DNA of 52,000 nucleotides from NCBI RefSeq assembly GCF_000297495.1, contig NZ_ALWX01000045.1, forward strand, positions 1-52,000, given 5' to 3'. Below are positions 1-9,174 of this stretch, piece by piece; position 1 is the first letter of the stretch; every line of letters starts with the position of its first letter. Both the position numbers and the translations under genes were made by a program. The notes under the pieces are model-generated. The model saw only the letters and a program-made list of their open reading frames with translations. It was not told where the DNA came from and did not search any database. The stretch comes from Janibacter hoylei PVAS-1 (GTDB lineage: Bacteria > Actinomycetota > Actinomycetes > Actinomycetales > Dermatophilaceae).

Positions 1-2566
1 GCGGCACTCTGCACGGCTGCCGCGACCTCGGCCTCGCGTCGGCGACGCTCGCGGCGGGCCCGCAGTCGCTCCCGGGCGGCGATCTCGTTGCGGGCGGCCC
101 CCTCGAGCGACTCGGCCCGGCCGTGCAAGGAGCGGGCCCGCTCCTCCTTGGTGCGCAGAGCCAGACGCACCTCGGTCTCCGCGGTGCGCGCCGCGCTCGC
201 CTCGAGCTCCAGACGCTCGCGGTCGTCGGTGTCGTCATCCGTCTCGTCGTCGGCCGGGGCCGCGGAGGCCTCCTCGAGGCGCTGCTCGAGCTCGGCGAGC
301 TCGGCACGCTCGGACTCGAGCGCGGTCGTGACCTCGGTGATCTTGGCGCGGGTGCGCTCGGCCTCGCTGCGGGCGGTCCGGGTCGTCGTGCCCAGGCTGC
401 CGAGCTGCTCGGCGACGGCCGCCATCCGGGCGTCGGACTCGTGCAGGGCCTCCATCGCGGCATCGCGCGCCTCGACGCACTCGGCGAGGGTGGCGCGGGC
501 GCGGGTCAGGGCAAAGGCCGACTCCTCGCTGCGCCGGGTCGCGTCGTCGAGGCGGGTGCGGGTCTCGTCGACGGCGGCCTGCAGCTCGAGCAGGCTCGGT
601 GCGGCGCTGGACCCGCCCCGCACGAAGCCCGGTCCGTAGACGTCACCCTCCTCGGTGACGGCGGTGACCTCGCCGACCCGCTCGAGGAGGGCCAGCGCGG
701 CGGGCGTGTCCGAGACGACGGCGACCCGCTCGAGGACCTGCTCGACTGCGGGGCGGATGTCGTCGGGGGCCTCGAGCACGTCGAGCGCCCAGACGGCGCC
801 GTCCGGCAGGGTGGGCCAGCTGCTCCGGTCCGAAGGGCGGGCCGTTGCGCCGACGACGAGCGTCGCCCGACCGGCGTCATCGGTGCGCAGCTGCTCGACG
901 GCGCGGGCCGCCGCCGCGACGCTGCCGACCGCGAGCGCATTGCCGGCCTGGTCCAGCGCCGCGGCGATGGCCGCCTCGTGCCCCCCACGGACCGTGACGA
1001 GCTCGGCGACCGAGCCGATGATCTCGTGCTCCCCGGACGCGGCCTCGCGCAGCGCCTCGACCCCGTCCTTGCGGCGCAGGCTGAGCTCGAGGGCCTCGAG
1101 GCGGGCCTGGGCGGACTGGCGGTCGCGGTCGGCCGTGCGCCCGGCCTCGACGATCTGCTCGACCTCCTGGGTAGCGGAGTCGTGGGCGGCGGCGGTGCGT
1201 TCGTAGGCCTCGTCGAGGCCCTCCTCGCTCCCCTCCTCGTCGGCGATGGTCCCCTCGAGCCGGGTGAACTCCCGCTCGGCCTCGTCGGCGCGGGCGAGTG
1301 CCGTCGAGACGATCTCCTCGAGGCGCCCGACCTCGGCCTCACGGGCCTCGATGCGCGACCGGCGAGCGCCGACCTGCCCGGCGAGGCGGGCCAGGCCCTC
1401 ACGCCGGTCGGCCGCGCGCTGGGCGAGGGTCGCGATGCGCTGCTGCTCGGCGGCGTGCGCCTGCTCCGCAGACTCGCGGGCGGCGACGGCTGCGGCGAGC
1501 TCCTCCCCCACGCGGGCGATGTCGGCGCGCAGCGTCTCCTCGTCGGCACGTGCCCTGGCCGCCTGCTCACGCAGAGCGTCCGGGTCGCGGCCGCTCGTCG
1601 TCTCGACCTCCTCGTCCTGGCCGAGCAGGCGCACCCGCTCGGCGGCGAGGGAGGCGGTCGCGGCGAGGCGGTCGGTGAGCGTCGCCAGCCGGGTGGCGCG
1701 CTGCTGCGCGGCGACGAGCTCGGCAGCGGCGGCGGCCCCGGCCTCCTCGTGCTCGGTGATGCGGGTGCGGGCGGCGAGCACGGCCTGCTCGAGGGTCTTG
1801 CGCCGCTCGAGCATGGCCTGCTCGTCGGCGACCTCCTGCTGGAGGGCCGAGGTCATCCGCACGAGGTCGTCGGCGAGCAGGCGGTGACGAGCATCGCGGG
1901 CGTCGGCCTGGATGACCGCTGCCTTGCGCGGGCGGTCTCGGCCTGGCGGCCCAGCGGCCCGAGCTGGCGACGGATCTCGGTGGTCAGGTCCGCGACGCGC
2001 GAGAGGTTGGCCTCCATCCCCTCGAGTTTGCGGATCGCCTTTTCCTTGCGCTTGCGGTGCTTGAGGACGCCGGCGGCCTCCTCGATGAAGCCGCGGCGCT
2101 CCTCGGGGGTCGCCCGCAGGACGGCATCGAGCTGGCCCTGCCCGACGATGACGTGCATCTCCCGGCCGATGCCGGAGTCGGAGAGCAGCTCCTGGATGTC
2201 GAGCAGCCGGCACGAGGTGCCGTTGATCGCGTACTCCGAGCCGCCGTTGCGAAACATCGTGCGGCTGATCGTCACCTCGGTGTAGTCGATCGGCAGCGCA
2301 CCGTCGGTGTTGTCGATCGTCATCGTCACCTCGGCGCGGCCCAGCGGCGCCCGGCCGGCCGTCCCGGCGAAGATGACATCCTCCATCTTGCCGCCGCGCA
2401 GCGACTTGGCCCCCTGCTCGCCCATGACCCAGGCGAGGGCGTCGACGACATTGGACTTGCCCGACCCGTTGGGTCCGACGATGCACGTGATGCCCGGCTC
2501 CAGGCGCATGTGGGTCGCCGAGGCGAACGACTTGAAGCCCTTGAGGGTGAGGCTCTTGACGTACAC
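1..2566 (-). CDS. smc: Chromosome segregation ATPase SMC (C-terminal part beyond the window edge; frameshifted)
   Basis: SMC is the ATPase of the SMC-ScpAB condensin that compacts and aligns chromosome arms. The GTG start at 2566 gives [14 protein letters not shown], the standard N-terminus. Walker A GPNGSGKS is at residues 31-38. It is followed by the QGQLDAVL and [20 protein letters not shown] segments, long Glu/Arg/Ala-rich coiled coil, and a hinge-like globular part at roughly residues 510-650 (about nt 1020-620). About 855 residues are inside the window; the second coiled coil and the signature/Walker B head lie beyond position 1. Near nt 1925-1931 the frame breaks (codons for ETAR then a shift). 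Restoring one C gives an uninterrupted protein, so a sequencing deletion is more likely than a pseudogene. Identity is certain; the exact shift site is approximate. Confidence 0.96.
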
Positions 2567-2656
2567 GAGCGAGGCGCTCCTCGGGCCGGCGGCGGGATGA
2601 GTTCGGGCCACTCTACTTCCGGGCAGCCGGAGGCCGGGGCGCTGCGCCCCCTTCGC

Positions 2657-3418
2657 TCAGGCGGTGAGGATGATCGGGTCGCCGTCGGTGATGGCGACCG
2701 TGTGCTCGCTGTGGGCACCACGCGAGCCGTCGACGCTGCGCAGGGTCCACCCGTCGGGGTCCGTGTAGATCTCGTCGGTCGTCGCGAGGAACCACGGCTC
2801 GATGGCGATGACCAGGCCCGGCCGCAGGGGCATGCCCCGGCCCGCCCGACCGTCGTTGGCGACGTGCGGGTCCCCGTGCATCTCGCGGCCGACACCGTGC
2901 CCGCCGAAGTCGGTGTTGATCGAGTAGCCCTCGCCGCGGGCGACGGCTGCGATCGCCGCACCGATGTCGCCGATCTTCTTGCCGGGGCGGGCGACCTCGA
3001 TCGCCGCCGCGAGCGCTCGCTCGGTCGTGTCGATGAGCCGCAGGTCCTCGGGGTCGGGCGTACCGACGACGAAGGACCGGGCCGCGTCGCACACCCAGCC
3101 CTCGACCGACACGGCGAAGTCCACGGACAGCAGGTCACCGTCGCGCAGCCGGTAGTCGTGCGGCAGGCCGTGCAGGACGGCGTCGTTGACCGAGGTGCAC
3201 AGGACCTTGCCGAAGGGGCTGGCCCCGAAGGAGGGGTGGTAGTCGATGTAGCACGAGGTCCCGCCGGCGGCGCGGATCATGTCGTGCGCGATCGCATCGA
3301 GCTCGAGGAGGTTGGTGCCGACCTCGGCGACCTCGGTGAGGCGCTGCAGCACGTCTCGCACGAGCCGCCCGGCGGGGCGCATCTGCTCGATCTCGCGGGG
3401 GGTCTTCAGCTCGATCAT
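2657..3418 (-). CDS. map: Type I methionine aminopeptidase
   Basis: This cytosolic metalloenzyme removes the initiator Met from nascent proteins. The protein has 253 residues, a normal length for a type Ib enzyme without an N-terminal extension. All five metal ligands are visible in family context: D100 (LLSVDFAV), D111 (CDAARSF), H174 (GGHGVGREMHGDP), E207 (AIEPW) and E238 (SEHTV). H83 in VNDAVLHG matches the conserved substrate-side histidine. It lies 3' of the chorismate mutase gene with only 4 nt between them, so the two are probably co-transcribed, and 90 bp before smc. A map gene beside smc, away from the secY-adk cluster where map usually sits, suggests a second copy in the genome; this is inference. 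Confidence 0.95.
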   Translation of the reverse strand: MIELKTPREIEQMRPAGRLVRDVLQRLTEVAEVGTNLLELDAIAHDMIRAAGGTSCYIDYHPSFGASPFGKVLCTSVNDAVLHGLPHDYRLRDGDLLSVDFAVSVEGWVCDAARSFVVGTPDPEDLRLIDTTERALAAAIEVARPGKKIGDIGAAIAAVARGEGYSINTDFGGHGVGREMHGDPHVANDGRAGRGMPLRPGLVIAIEPWFLATTDEIYTDPDGWTLRSVDGSRGAHSEHTVAITDGDPIILTA

Positions 3419-3422
3419 GCGA

Positions 3423-3732
3423 TCAGTCCTCGTCCGGGCCGGCCTGCTGGCTGGCGATCTGCTCGTGGTGGTGGATGACCTCGGCGATGACGAAGTTCAA
3501 GAACTTCTCCGCGAAGACCGGGTCGAGGCCGGCCGTGTCGGCGAGGTCGCGCAGTCGCGCGATCTGGCGCTCCTCGCGCGCCGGGTCGGCGGGCGGCAGG
3601 TCCATGCGCGCCTTGAGCACCCCGACGCTCTGCGTCGCCTTGAACCGCTCGGCGAGCAGGTGGATCAGCGCCGCGTCGATGTTGTCGATGGACTGACGCA
3701 GTCGCAGCAGCTCGGGGGGTGGTCTCGCTCAC
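3423..3732 (-). CDS. Chorismate mutase, AroQ type (frameshifted near its start)
   Basis: It should convert chorismate to prephenate for Phe/Tyr synthesis. The recognisable part reads ELLRLRQSIDNIDAALIHLL, then ERFKATQSVGVLKARMDLP and EKFLNFVIAEVIHHHEQIA, the typical small all-helical AroQ monomer of about 100 residues. The GTG at 3732 starts VSETTP but is out of frame with the rest because of a run of six C (complement of the G run near 3714-3719). With five C the protein reads VSETTPELLRLRQS without a break. Translated literally, only an internal ATG at 3620 (65 residues) is open. A homopolymer sequencing error is the likely cause. The gene is followed within 4 nt by map on the same strand. 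Confidence 0.85.
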
Positions 3733-3776
3733 CCGGTCAAGGCTAGGTCACGTGCCCGGCTCGGCTCGAGGGCCTC

Positions 3777-4067
3777 TCACTTCTCGACGAAGCCCGCGAC
3801 TCCTCCCTTCGCGCTGCCGTCCTGACGCACCACCGACGTGACCTGACCGGGCCGGCGCGTCGTCGAGGGCTCCTCCCGCAGGAGCCGGTCCAGCGCGGCC
3901 AACGCCGAAGGGGAGCCCTGCGCCACGACCTCGACCCGCCCGTCGTCCATGTTGCGGGCGTGGCCGACCAGACCCAGCTCGAGGGCCCGGGAGCGGGTCC
4001 ACCAGCGGAAGCCGACGCCCTGCACCCGGCCCCGGACGAAGTAGGTCGCGCGCTCCGTGCTGGTCAT
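3777..4067 (-). CDS. acyP: Acylphosphatase
   Basis: A 96-residue protein of the acylphosphatase family, which hydrolyses carboxyl-phosphate bonds of small acyl phosphates. The start at 4067 gives MTSTERATYFVRGRVQGVGF followed by RWW. R21 (in VQGVGFRWW) and N39 (in ARNMDDGRV) match the catalytic Arg and Asn of the family. An upstream in-frame start at 4106 would add 13 residues without family support. A -10-like TAGTTT on the minus strand (4080-4075) lies 7 nt before the ATG, which supports the shorter start and a leaderless mRNA. It is divergent from the acyltransferase at 4138. Confidence 0.93.
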   Translation of the reverse strand: MTSTERATYFVRGRVQGVGFRWWTRSRALELGLVGHARNMDDGRVEVVAQGSPSALAALDRLLREEPSTTRRPGQVTSVVRQDGSAKGGVAGFVEK

Positions 4068-4074
4068 GGCGGCG

Positions 4075-4130
4075 AAACTACCCGCTCCCCGGTGCGCCTC
4101 CACCACCCGAGGGCCGCGCGCGCCTAGCGT
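4075..4130. promoter_or_regulatory. Divergent leaderless -10 boxes for acyP and the acyltransferase gene
   Basis: On the minus strand TAGTTT (4080-4075) stands 7 nt before the acyP ATG. On the plus strand TAGCGT (4125-4130) stands 7 nt before the GTG at 4138. Both fit the actinobacterial TANNNT -10 element placed so that transcription begins at or next to the start codon. No Shine-Dalgarno sequence precedes either start. Inferred from spacing only. Confidence 0.5.
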
Positions 4131-4137
4131 CGGGTGC

Positions 4138-6099
4138 GTGGGTCAGCCAACCGCCACCGCCGACGCAGAGGCCACCTCCGCGCCCGAGGCCACCTCCCCG
4201 CCAGCCCCGGCCGGCCGTGCCAGCCGCGGCCACCTCGCCGGGCTCGACGGCCTGCGGGCCCTGGCGATCGTCGCGGTCGTCGTCTTCCACCTCGACCCGG
4301 CCTGGCTGCCCGGTGGATTCCTCGGCGTCGACGTCTTCTTCGTCATCTCCGGCTTCCTCATCACCACACTGCTCGTCCGCGAGCGGCGGGACACCGGGCG
4401 GGTGGACCTGCGGGGCTTCTGGACCCGCCGGGCCCGACGCCTCCTGCCCGCCCTGCTCGTCGTCGTCCCGGTGGCGATCCTCATCGCCCGCACCGTCGAG
4501 GCCGACCTGCTCGTCGGCGTGCGCCGCCAGGCGCTCGGAGCCCTGACCTTCTCGACCAACTGGCTCGAGATCGCCCAGGGCAGCAACTACTTCGCCGCCA
4601 CCTCGCCGCAGCTCTTCATGAATTTCTGGAGCCTGGCGGTCGAGGAGCAGTTCTACCTCGTGTGGCCGCTGGCGATGATCGGCCTGCTGTGGCTGCACCG
4701 CCGCTTCGCCGTCACCGAGGGCGCGCTCGCCACCCTCGTGCTCGGGCTGGGGCTCACCTCCGCCGTGCTCATGGCGGTGACCTTCGACCCCGCGGCGCCC
4801 ACCGTCGCGTACTACGGCACGCACACCCACCTCGTCGGCCTCATGCTCGGTGCCGCCCTGGCGATCGTGTGGACCGGCCCGCTGCGGGCGTACACGACGA
4901 GCCGGGTGTGGTGCACCCGTCGACCGTGGATCGTCGGCGCCGCCATCGTGACGATCGCGCTGCTGCTGGCCTTCGCCGCCGAGGACCACGCGTGGACCTT
5001 CCGCCTGGGCATCCCGCTCGTGTCCGTCGCGACCGCCGTGCTCCTGCTCGCGGCCGTGGAGCGCCCCGGGCGGCTGCGCAGCACCCTCGAGCTGCCGCCC
5101 CTGACGTGGATCGGGCAGCGCTCCTACGGCATCTACTTGTGGCACTGGCCGGTCATCCTCATCGTCGCCCAGGACATCCCGACGAGCGCCGGCTCCGCCG
5201 CCTTCGTCTGGACGCGTGTGTGGGCCGTCGTCGTGACGCTGGCCCTGGCCGACCTGTCCTACCGCTTCATCGAGACCCCCGTGCGCCGGCTCGGCTTCCG
5301 CGAGACGGGTCGTCGCATCCTCGGCGCCTTCACGCTCCTGCAGTCGGCGCGGGCCCGCCGCGTCGTGCTCGGCACCGCCGTCGCCGCCGCCCTCGTGCTC
5401 GGGCTCGTCCTCGTCACGGCCCCTGACACCACGTCGACCCAGCGCACCATCGAGGCCAACGAGGCCCGCGCGGCCGCCCCCCGCAAGACCGAGCCCGCCC
5501 CGACCTTCTCCGGCACCGCGAGCTTCACGATGCCGGAGGGGGACGAGATCGACGTCTTCGGCGACTCGATGGTCGTCGGCTCGGTGCCCGCGCTCGAGTA
5601 CTACTTCCCCGGCGTCCAGATCGACGCGAAGTCCAACCGCCGCTGGTCCGACGGGCGCTCGGCCATCGAGGCGGCCGGCTCCTCGCTGCGCCGCGCCGTC
5701 GTCCTGGCCTTCGGCACCAACGCGGGCACCGAGCCCGAGACGATCCGCGCGATCCTCGACGAGATCGGCGACGACCGCATGGTCGTCATCGTCAACCTCC
5801 ACGCCGATCGGCTCTCCCGCATCGACGACGACAATGCCGAGCTGCGCAAGATCGCGGCCGAGCGGCCCAACGTCGCCCTGGCCGACTGGGACGCGGCCGT
5901 GGCGGCGGAGGACCTGCAGGCCGACGGAATCCACCCTTCGCTCGGCGGGGCGCACACCTACGCGGCGACGATCCGGCAGGCCTTCGCCGACCTCTCCGAG
6001 AAGCACACCGGCAAGGCCGTGACGCTCAAGGACCTCCCCCCGCCCCCTGACCCCCGCATCTCCCTAGGGAAATCACCCATCCGGACCACATTTCCCTAG
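4138..6099 (+). CDS. Membrane acyltransferase of the OafA/YrhL (AT3) family with C-terminal SGNH-like domain
   Basis: A 653-residue integral membrane protein predicted to O-acylate a cell-envelope glycan; the target is unknown. After a Pro/Ala/Thr-rich N-terminus, the AT3 signature is at residues 30-80 (RGHLAGLDGLRALAI, VVVFHLDP, FFVISGFLIT), followed by about ten hydrophobic segments. From about residue 465 an extracytoplasmic SGNH-like domain begins, with FGDSMVVGS (block I) and DGIHPS (the D-x-x-H block). The GTG at 4138 was chosen because TAGCGT lies 7 nt upstream. The last residues (ISLGKSPIRTTFP) and the TAG stop are encoded by the palindrome array that starts at 6057, so the tail looks like read-through into a repeat. 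It converges on mutM. Confidence 0.88.
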   Translation: MGQPTATADAEATSAPEATSPPAPAGRASRGHLAGLDGLRALAIVAVVVFHLDPAWLPGGFLGVDVFFVISGFLITTLLVRERRDTGRVDLRGFWTRRARRLLPALLVVVPVAILIARTVEADLLVGVRRQALGALTFSTNWLEIAQGSNYFAATSPQLFMNFWSLAVEEQFYLVWPLAMIGLLWLHRRFAVTEGALATLVLGLGLTSAVLMAVTFDPAAPTVAYYGTHTHLVGLMLGAALAIVWTGPLRAYTTSRVWCTRRPWIVGAAIVTIALLLAFAAEDHAWTFRLGIPLVSVATAVLLLAAVERPGRLRSTLELPPLTWIGQRSYGIYLWHWPVILIVAQDIPTSAGSAAFVWTRVWAVVVTLALADLSYRFIETPVRRLGFRETGRRILGAFTLLQSARARRVVLGTAVAAALVLGLVLVTAPDTTSTQRTIEANEARAAAPRKTEPAPTFSGTASFTMPEGDEIDVFGDSMVVGSVPALEYYFPGVQIDAKSNRRWSDGRSAIEAAGSSLRRAVVLAFGTNAGTEPETIRAILDEIGDDRMVVIVNLHADRLSRIDDDNAELRKIAAERPNVALADWDAAVAAEDLQADGIHPSLGGAHTYAATIRQAFADLSEKHTGKAVTLKDLPPPPDPRISLGKSPIRTTFP

Positions 6100-6170
6100 G
6101 GAAATGCGCACACCCGGCCGCATTTCCCTAGGGAGATGCGCACGCCCGGCCGCATTTCCCTAGGCAGATG
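6057..6170. repeat. Palindrome array 1: four copies of an 18-bp palindrome at 32-bp period
   Basis: Copies related to CATTTCCCTAGGGAAATG start at 6057, 6089, 6121 and 6153, exactly 32 bp apart. Spacers are 14 bp; the second and third differ at one base (cgcacacccggccg and cgcacgcccggccg). Copy 2 is a perfect palindrome; copies 1, 3 and 4 carry one to a few changes, mostly T/C swaps in one arm. The array lies across the 3' ends of two convergent genes and supplies the TAG stops of both the acyltransferase (6097-6099) and mutM (6160-6162). Thirty-two bp is about three helical turns, so proteins bound to the copies would face the same side of the DNA. Spacers are too short and too alike for CRISPR. 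Confidence 0.93.
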
Positions 6171-7032
6171 CCGACCTCGGGCGCACCTGGCAGCGCGGAC
6201 ACGAGGTGGAGCTGCGGTTCATGAACTGCTCGCGTCGCATCGTCGTGCCACACCGCGGGCAGGGGCGTCCCTCCTGGCCGTAGGCGGCGAGCGACCGGTC
6301 GAAGTAGCCCGAGGCGCCGTTGACATTCACATAGAGCTCGTCGAAGCTCGTGCCGCCCTGCTCCAGGGCCTGCGCCATGACGTCGCGCGCATGGTCGAGC
6401 AGGCGCGCGATCGCCGGCTTCGTCAGCGACGAGGCGAGCCGCTCCCCGTGGACCCCGGCACGCCACAGCGCCTCGTCGGCGTAGATGTTGCCGATGCCGG
6501 AGACGACGGTCTGGTTGAGCAGCACCCGCTTGATCCCGCTGCGCCGCCGCTTGATGTCGCGCACGACGACGTCACGGTCGTAGTCGGGGTCGAAGGGGTC
6601 GAGCGCGATGTGCGTGATGCCCTCCGGCACACCGTCGACGAGATCGGCGAGGGCGAAGCCGCCGAAGGTGCGCTGGTCGACGAAGCGCAGCTCGTGGCCG
6701 GCGTCGGTGAAACGCACCCGAGCGTGGGTGTGGCGGGCCTCCGCGTCGTCGGGGTCGGTGACGAGCATCTGCCCGCTCATGCCGAGGTGGACGACCAGCC
6801 CCTCGTCGGGCACGGCGTCAGGCCCCTCGGCGAGGGCCAGCCACAGGTACTTGCCGCGCCGGTGGGCCCCGGTGACGGTGCGACCGGCGAGGCGGTCCTC
6901 GAGATCACGCGGACCGGGCACGTGGCGTCGAGCCACCCGCTCGCCGCGCAGCGACACGGTCTCGATGGTCCGTCCGGTGACGTGGGCGGCCAGTCCGCGT
7001 CGGACGACCTCGACCTCGGGCAGCTCGGGCAC
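6160..7032 (-). CDS. mutM: Formamidopyrimidine-DNA glycosylase (Fpg/MutM)
   Basis: This bifunctional glycosylase/AP lyase excises 8-oxoG and formamidopyrimidines. The 290-residue product starts [14 protein letters not shown], giving the N-terminal Pro nucleophile and adjacent Glu after Met removal. The family Lys is in RRGKYLWL. The helix-two-turn-helix region contains [18 protein letters not shown]. The C-terminal zinc finger has CPRC, 16 residues, CPRC. The ten residues after the last Cys (QVRPRSASA and stop) extend past the usual C-terminus, and the TAG stop is inside copy 4 of the palindrome array. The start is 1 nt from the rnc stop, so the two genes are translationally coupled. Confidence 0.97.
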   Translation of the reverse strand: MPELPEVEVVRRGLAAHVTGRTIETVSLRGERVARRHVPGPRDLEDRLAGRTVTGAHRRGKYLWLALAEGPDAVPDEGLVVHLGMSGQMLVTDPDDAEARHTHARVRFTDAGHELRFVDQRTFGGFALADLVDGVPEGITHIALDPFDPDYDRDVVVRDIKRRRSGIKRVLLNQTVVSGIGNIYADEALWRAGVHGERLASSLTKPAIARLLDHARDVMAQALEQGGTSFDELYVNVNGASGYFDRSLAAYGQEGRPCPRCGTTMRREQFMNRSSTSCPRCQVRPRSASA

Positions 7033-7033
7033 G

Positions 7034-7780
7034 TCAGGCCGAGGTCTGGGGCGCGTCCGCGGTCAGCGCCGCGTACGCGTTGGCCGCAGCCTGCTGCTCG
7101 GCGTCCTTCTTCGACCGCCCGACACCGGTGCCCCGCACCTCGTCGCCGACGTGGGCGTGGGCGGTGAAGGTCTTGTCGTGGTCGGGACCCTCGTCGCTCG
7201 TGCGGTACTGCACGCCGCCGAGACCTTGGGCGGCCGCGACCTCCTGCAGGGAGGTCTTCCAGTCGAGGCCGGCGCCGAGGTTGGCCGAGCTCTTCATCAC
7301 CGGGCCGAGCAGGGAGTGCACGAGCAGCCCCGCGGCGTCGAGGCCGCGGGGCTTGGGCGTCGAGAGGTAGACCGCGCCGATGACCGCCTCGACGGTGTCG
7401 GCGAGGATCGAGTTCTTGTCCCGCCCGCCGGTCGTCTCCTCGCCGCGCCCGAGGCTGACGAAGTCACCGAGACCGATGGTCCGGGCGACCTCCGCCAGGG
7501 CACGCATGTTGACCACGGCGGCCCGCAGCTTCGCCAGCTCCCCCTCGCTGAGGTCAGGGTGCGTCGAGTGCAGGTGGTCGGTGACGACGAGCCCGAGCAC
7601 CGAGTCCCCGAGGAACTCGAGGCGCTCGTTGTGGGGCAGGCCGCCGTTCTCGTAAGAGTACGAGCGGTGTGTGAGCGCACGCGTGAGCAGCGGCTCGTCG
7701 ACGGGCTCCCCGGTCACCTCGGTGAGGTATCGGGAGAGCTCCTCGACGGGCCGCTGCTGCGGTGAGGTCCTGTCGCTCAT
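7034..7780 (-). CDS. rnc: Ribonuclease III
   Basis: This endonuclease for double-stranded RNA matures rRNA and regulates mRNAs. The 248-residue protein has the catalytic signature [12 protein letters not shown] (residues 51-62, with E55 and D59) and the second acidic pair D128 and E131 in [14 protein letters not shown]-terminal dsRNA-binding domain spans about 172-245 ([13 protein letters not shown] to [16 protein letters not shown]). It lies between rpmF and mutM on the same strand, with 13 nt to the rpmF stop upstream, in the order conserved in actinobacteria. Confidence 0.97.
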   Translation of the reverse strand: MSDRTSPQQRPVEELSRYLTEVTGEPVDEPLLTRALTHRSYSYENGGLPHNERLEFLGDSVLGLVVTDHLHSTHPDLSEGELAKLRAAVVNMRALAEVARTIGLGDFVSLGRGEETTGGRDKNSILADTVEAVIGAVYLSTPKPRGLDAAGLLVHSLLGPVMKSSANLGAGLDWKTSLQEVAAAQGLGGVQYRTSDEGPDHDKTFTAHAHVGDEVRGTGVGRSKKDAEQQAAANAYAALTADAPQTSA

Positions 7781-7793
7781 TGCGACAGGAGGC

Positions 7794-7988
7794 TCAGGCC
7801 TGGTGCTCGGTACGGTCCGCGGTCGCGTAGTAGCGACCCTTGTAGGTACCGCAGGAGGGGCAGGCCTGGTGGGCCGGCGCCGGCGACTTGCACTGGGGGC
7901 AGGTCGACAGCGCGGTCGGCGTCGCCTTCCAGTTCGCGCGGCGGCTACGGGTGTTGGAGCGCGACATCTTCCGCTTCGGGACGGCCAC
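7794..7988 (-). CDS. rpmF: Large-subunit ribosomal protein L32
   Basis: A 64-residue protein starting [20 protein letters not shown] from the GTG at 7988. An upstream in-frame start at 8045 lies inside the DUF177 gene and is not credible. Two CxxC pairs (CPQC and CPSC) make it the zinc-ribbon form of L32. Its start overlaps or abuts the stop of the DUF177 gene (7990), matching the widespread DUF177-rpmF operon. Confidence 0.97.
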   Translation of the reverse strand: MAVPKRKMSRSNTRSRRANWKATPTALSTCPQCKSPAPAHQACPSCGTYKGRYYATADRTEHQA

Positions 7989-7989
7989 G

Positions 7990-8586
7990 TCAGTTCCTCT
8001 TCTCTTCGTTGTCCTCATCCCCCGCCTGGGCGGCCAGAGGCGCAAGCGCCTCGAGTGCCGCCCACCGGGGGTCGATCAGCTCATGGTGGTGCTCCGGGTC
8101 GTCCTCGAGCCTGGCTCCACACTCGGAGCACAGTCCCGGACAGTCGTCCCGGCACACCGGTTGGAAGGGCAGGCTCGGCAGCACCGCGTCCCGCAGCACC
8201 GGCTCGAGGTCGATCTGGTCGTCCTCGATCTGGTGCTCTTCCTGCTCGTCGGCCTCGGCATCCACCTCGCGGTGGTGCTTCGCCCGATCCGGCCAGACGA
8301 ACAGCTCCTGGAAACGGTTGTCGACCGGTAGGTCGATTTCGTCCAGGCACCGCACGCATGCGCCCGTCGCCGTGGCAGAGACCGTCCCCGTCACCAGCAC
8401 GCCCTCGTGCACGGACTCCATCCGCACCGTCAGGTCCATCGGGTGACCCTCGGGGACGGACAGCACATCCGTGCCGAAACCGGCAGGTGCTCCGGCCTGG
8501 ACGTCCACTTCATGCATCGACCCGGGTCGTCGGCCCACGTTCTTGGCATCAAGCACCAAGGGCGAGGAGGGGGCGTTGCGTTCCAT
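7990..8586 (-). CDS. DUF177 (YceD-type) protein, 23S rRNA accumulation protein family
   Basis: A 198-residue acidic protein. The ATG at 8586 ([18 protein letters not shown]) is preceded by GGAG; an upstream start at 8619 has less support. Two cysteine clusters are visible: CVRC at 77-80 and CRDDC...CSEC at 145-156, the usual pattern of the YceD/DUF177 family. Homologues in bacteria and plastids are needed for 23S rRNA accumulation. The position directly before rpmF is the diagnostic context. The C-terminus is strongly charged (EDNEEKRN). Confidence 0.93.
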   Translation of the reverse strand: MERNAPSSPLVLDAKNVGRRPGSMHEVDVQAGAPAGFGTDVLSVPEGHPMDLTVRMESVHEGVLVTGTVSATATGACVRCLDEIDLPVDNRFQELFVWPDRAKHHREVDAEADEQEEHQIEDDQIDLEPVLRDAVLPSLPFQPVCRDDCPGLCSECGARLEDDPEHHHELIDPRWAALEALAPLAAQAGDEDNEEKRN

Positions 8587-8654
8587 GGCTCCAGTCTCCG
8601 GAAGAACGGCCCACGACACGACGACGTAGACCGACGCACCAGACTACCGGCGAT

Positions 8655-8685
8655 CCCCCCTTCGTCCCAAACCGGCGAAGGGGGG
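8655..8685. terminator. Hairpin built from two inverted CCCCCTTCG motifs (3' end of coaD)
   Basis: CCCCCCTTCG (8655-8664) and CGAAGGGGGG (8676-8685) form a perfect 10-bp stem with an 11-nt loop between the coaD stop and the DUF177 start, both genes on the minus strand. There is no U tract. It may terminate coaD transcription, and it is one of two inverted intergenic pairs of the over-represented 9-mer. Confidence 0.55.
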
Positions 8686-8691
8686 CGGCGC

Positions 8692-9174
8692 TCAGGGCCC
8701 CGGCAGCCGCTCGACGAGGGCGTCGCGCACCTCGTCGGAGACCAGTCCGGTGACGTCGCCGCCGAAGCGGGCGACCTCCTTGACGAGCGAGGAGGAGACG
8801 TGCTCGTGGCGGGGGTCGCCGGGGATGAAGAGGGTCTCGACACCCGTGAGGTGCCGGTTCATCAGGCCCATCGGCCACTCGTAGGAGAAGTCGGTCTCCC
8901 CGCGCAGCCCCTTGAGCAGGACCTGCGCGTCGAGCTCCGCGCACACGTCCACGACGAGCTGGTTGGCGAAGGGAGCGACCCGCACGTTGCTGAGGTCCCC
9001 GACCTGAGCCTCGATGAAGGCGACCCGCTCGTCGACGGTGAAGGTGCCCTGCTTGGCCGGGTTGTGCAGGATCGCGACGACGACCTCGTCGAAGAGCGTG
9101 GCGGACCGGCGAAAGACGTCGACGTGGCCGACCGTCACCGGGTCGTAGGAGCCGGGGCAGACGGCGCGGGTCAC
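8692..9174 (-). CDS. coaD: Phosphopantetheine adenylyltransferase
   Basis: It catalyses the penultimate step of coenzyme A synthesis, 4'-phosphopantetheine plus ATP to dephospho-CoA. The 160-residue protein has the nucleotidyltransferase motif TVGH at 14-17 within CPGSYDPVTVGHVDVF. It also has LLKGLRGETDFSYEWPM and the C-terminal HVSSSLVKEV motif that corresponds to the ISST region. The ATG overlaps the stop of the hemerythrin-like gene by 4 nt (ATGA), indicating translational coupling. Confidence 0.97.
   Translation of the reverse strand: MTRAVCPGSYDPVTVGHVDVFRRSATLFDEVVVAILHNPAKQGTFTVDERVAFIEAQVGDLSNVRVAPFANQLVVDVCAELDAQVLLKGLRGETDFSYEWPMGLMNRHLTGVETLFIPGDPRHEHVSSSLVKEVARFGGDVTGLVSDEVRDALVERLPGP

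Noticed and set aside
123-2285. Very long open frame on the strand opposite smc, and similar ones at 4078-6006, 9756-11933, 12681-14393 and 42692-44149
   Set aside because: Long antisense frames are expected in DNA with about 70 % GC; the translations are Gly/Arg/Ala-rich without family motifs and lie opposite well-identified genes.
6089-6106. Identification of the palindrome as a true Noc or parS site
   Set aside because: The centre is two bases longer than the Bacillus Noc box, the usual actinobacterial parS differs (TTTCACGTGAAA type), and no ParB-family gene is in the window. Kept only as a hypothesis.
6057-6170. Regularly spaced repeats taken as a CRISPR array
   Set aside because: Repeats are 18-bp palindromes, spacers only 14 bp and nearly identical to each other, and no cas genes are present. 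The same holds for 16292-16404 and 30368-30417.
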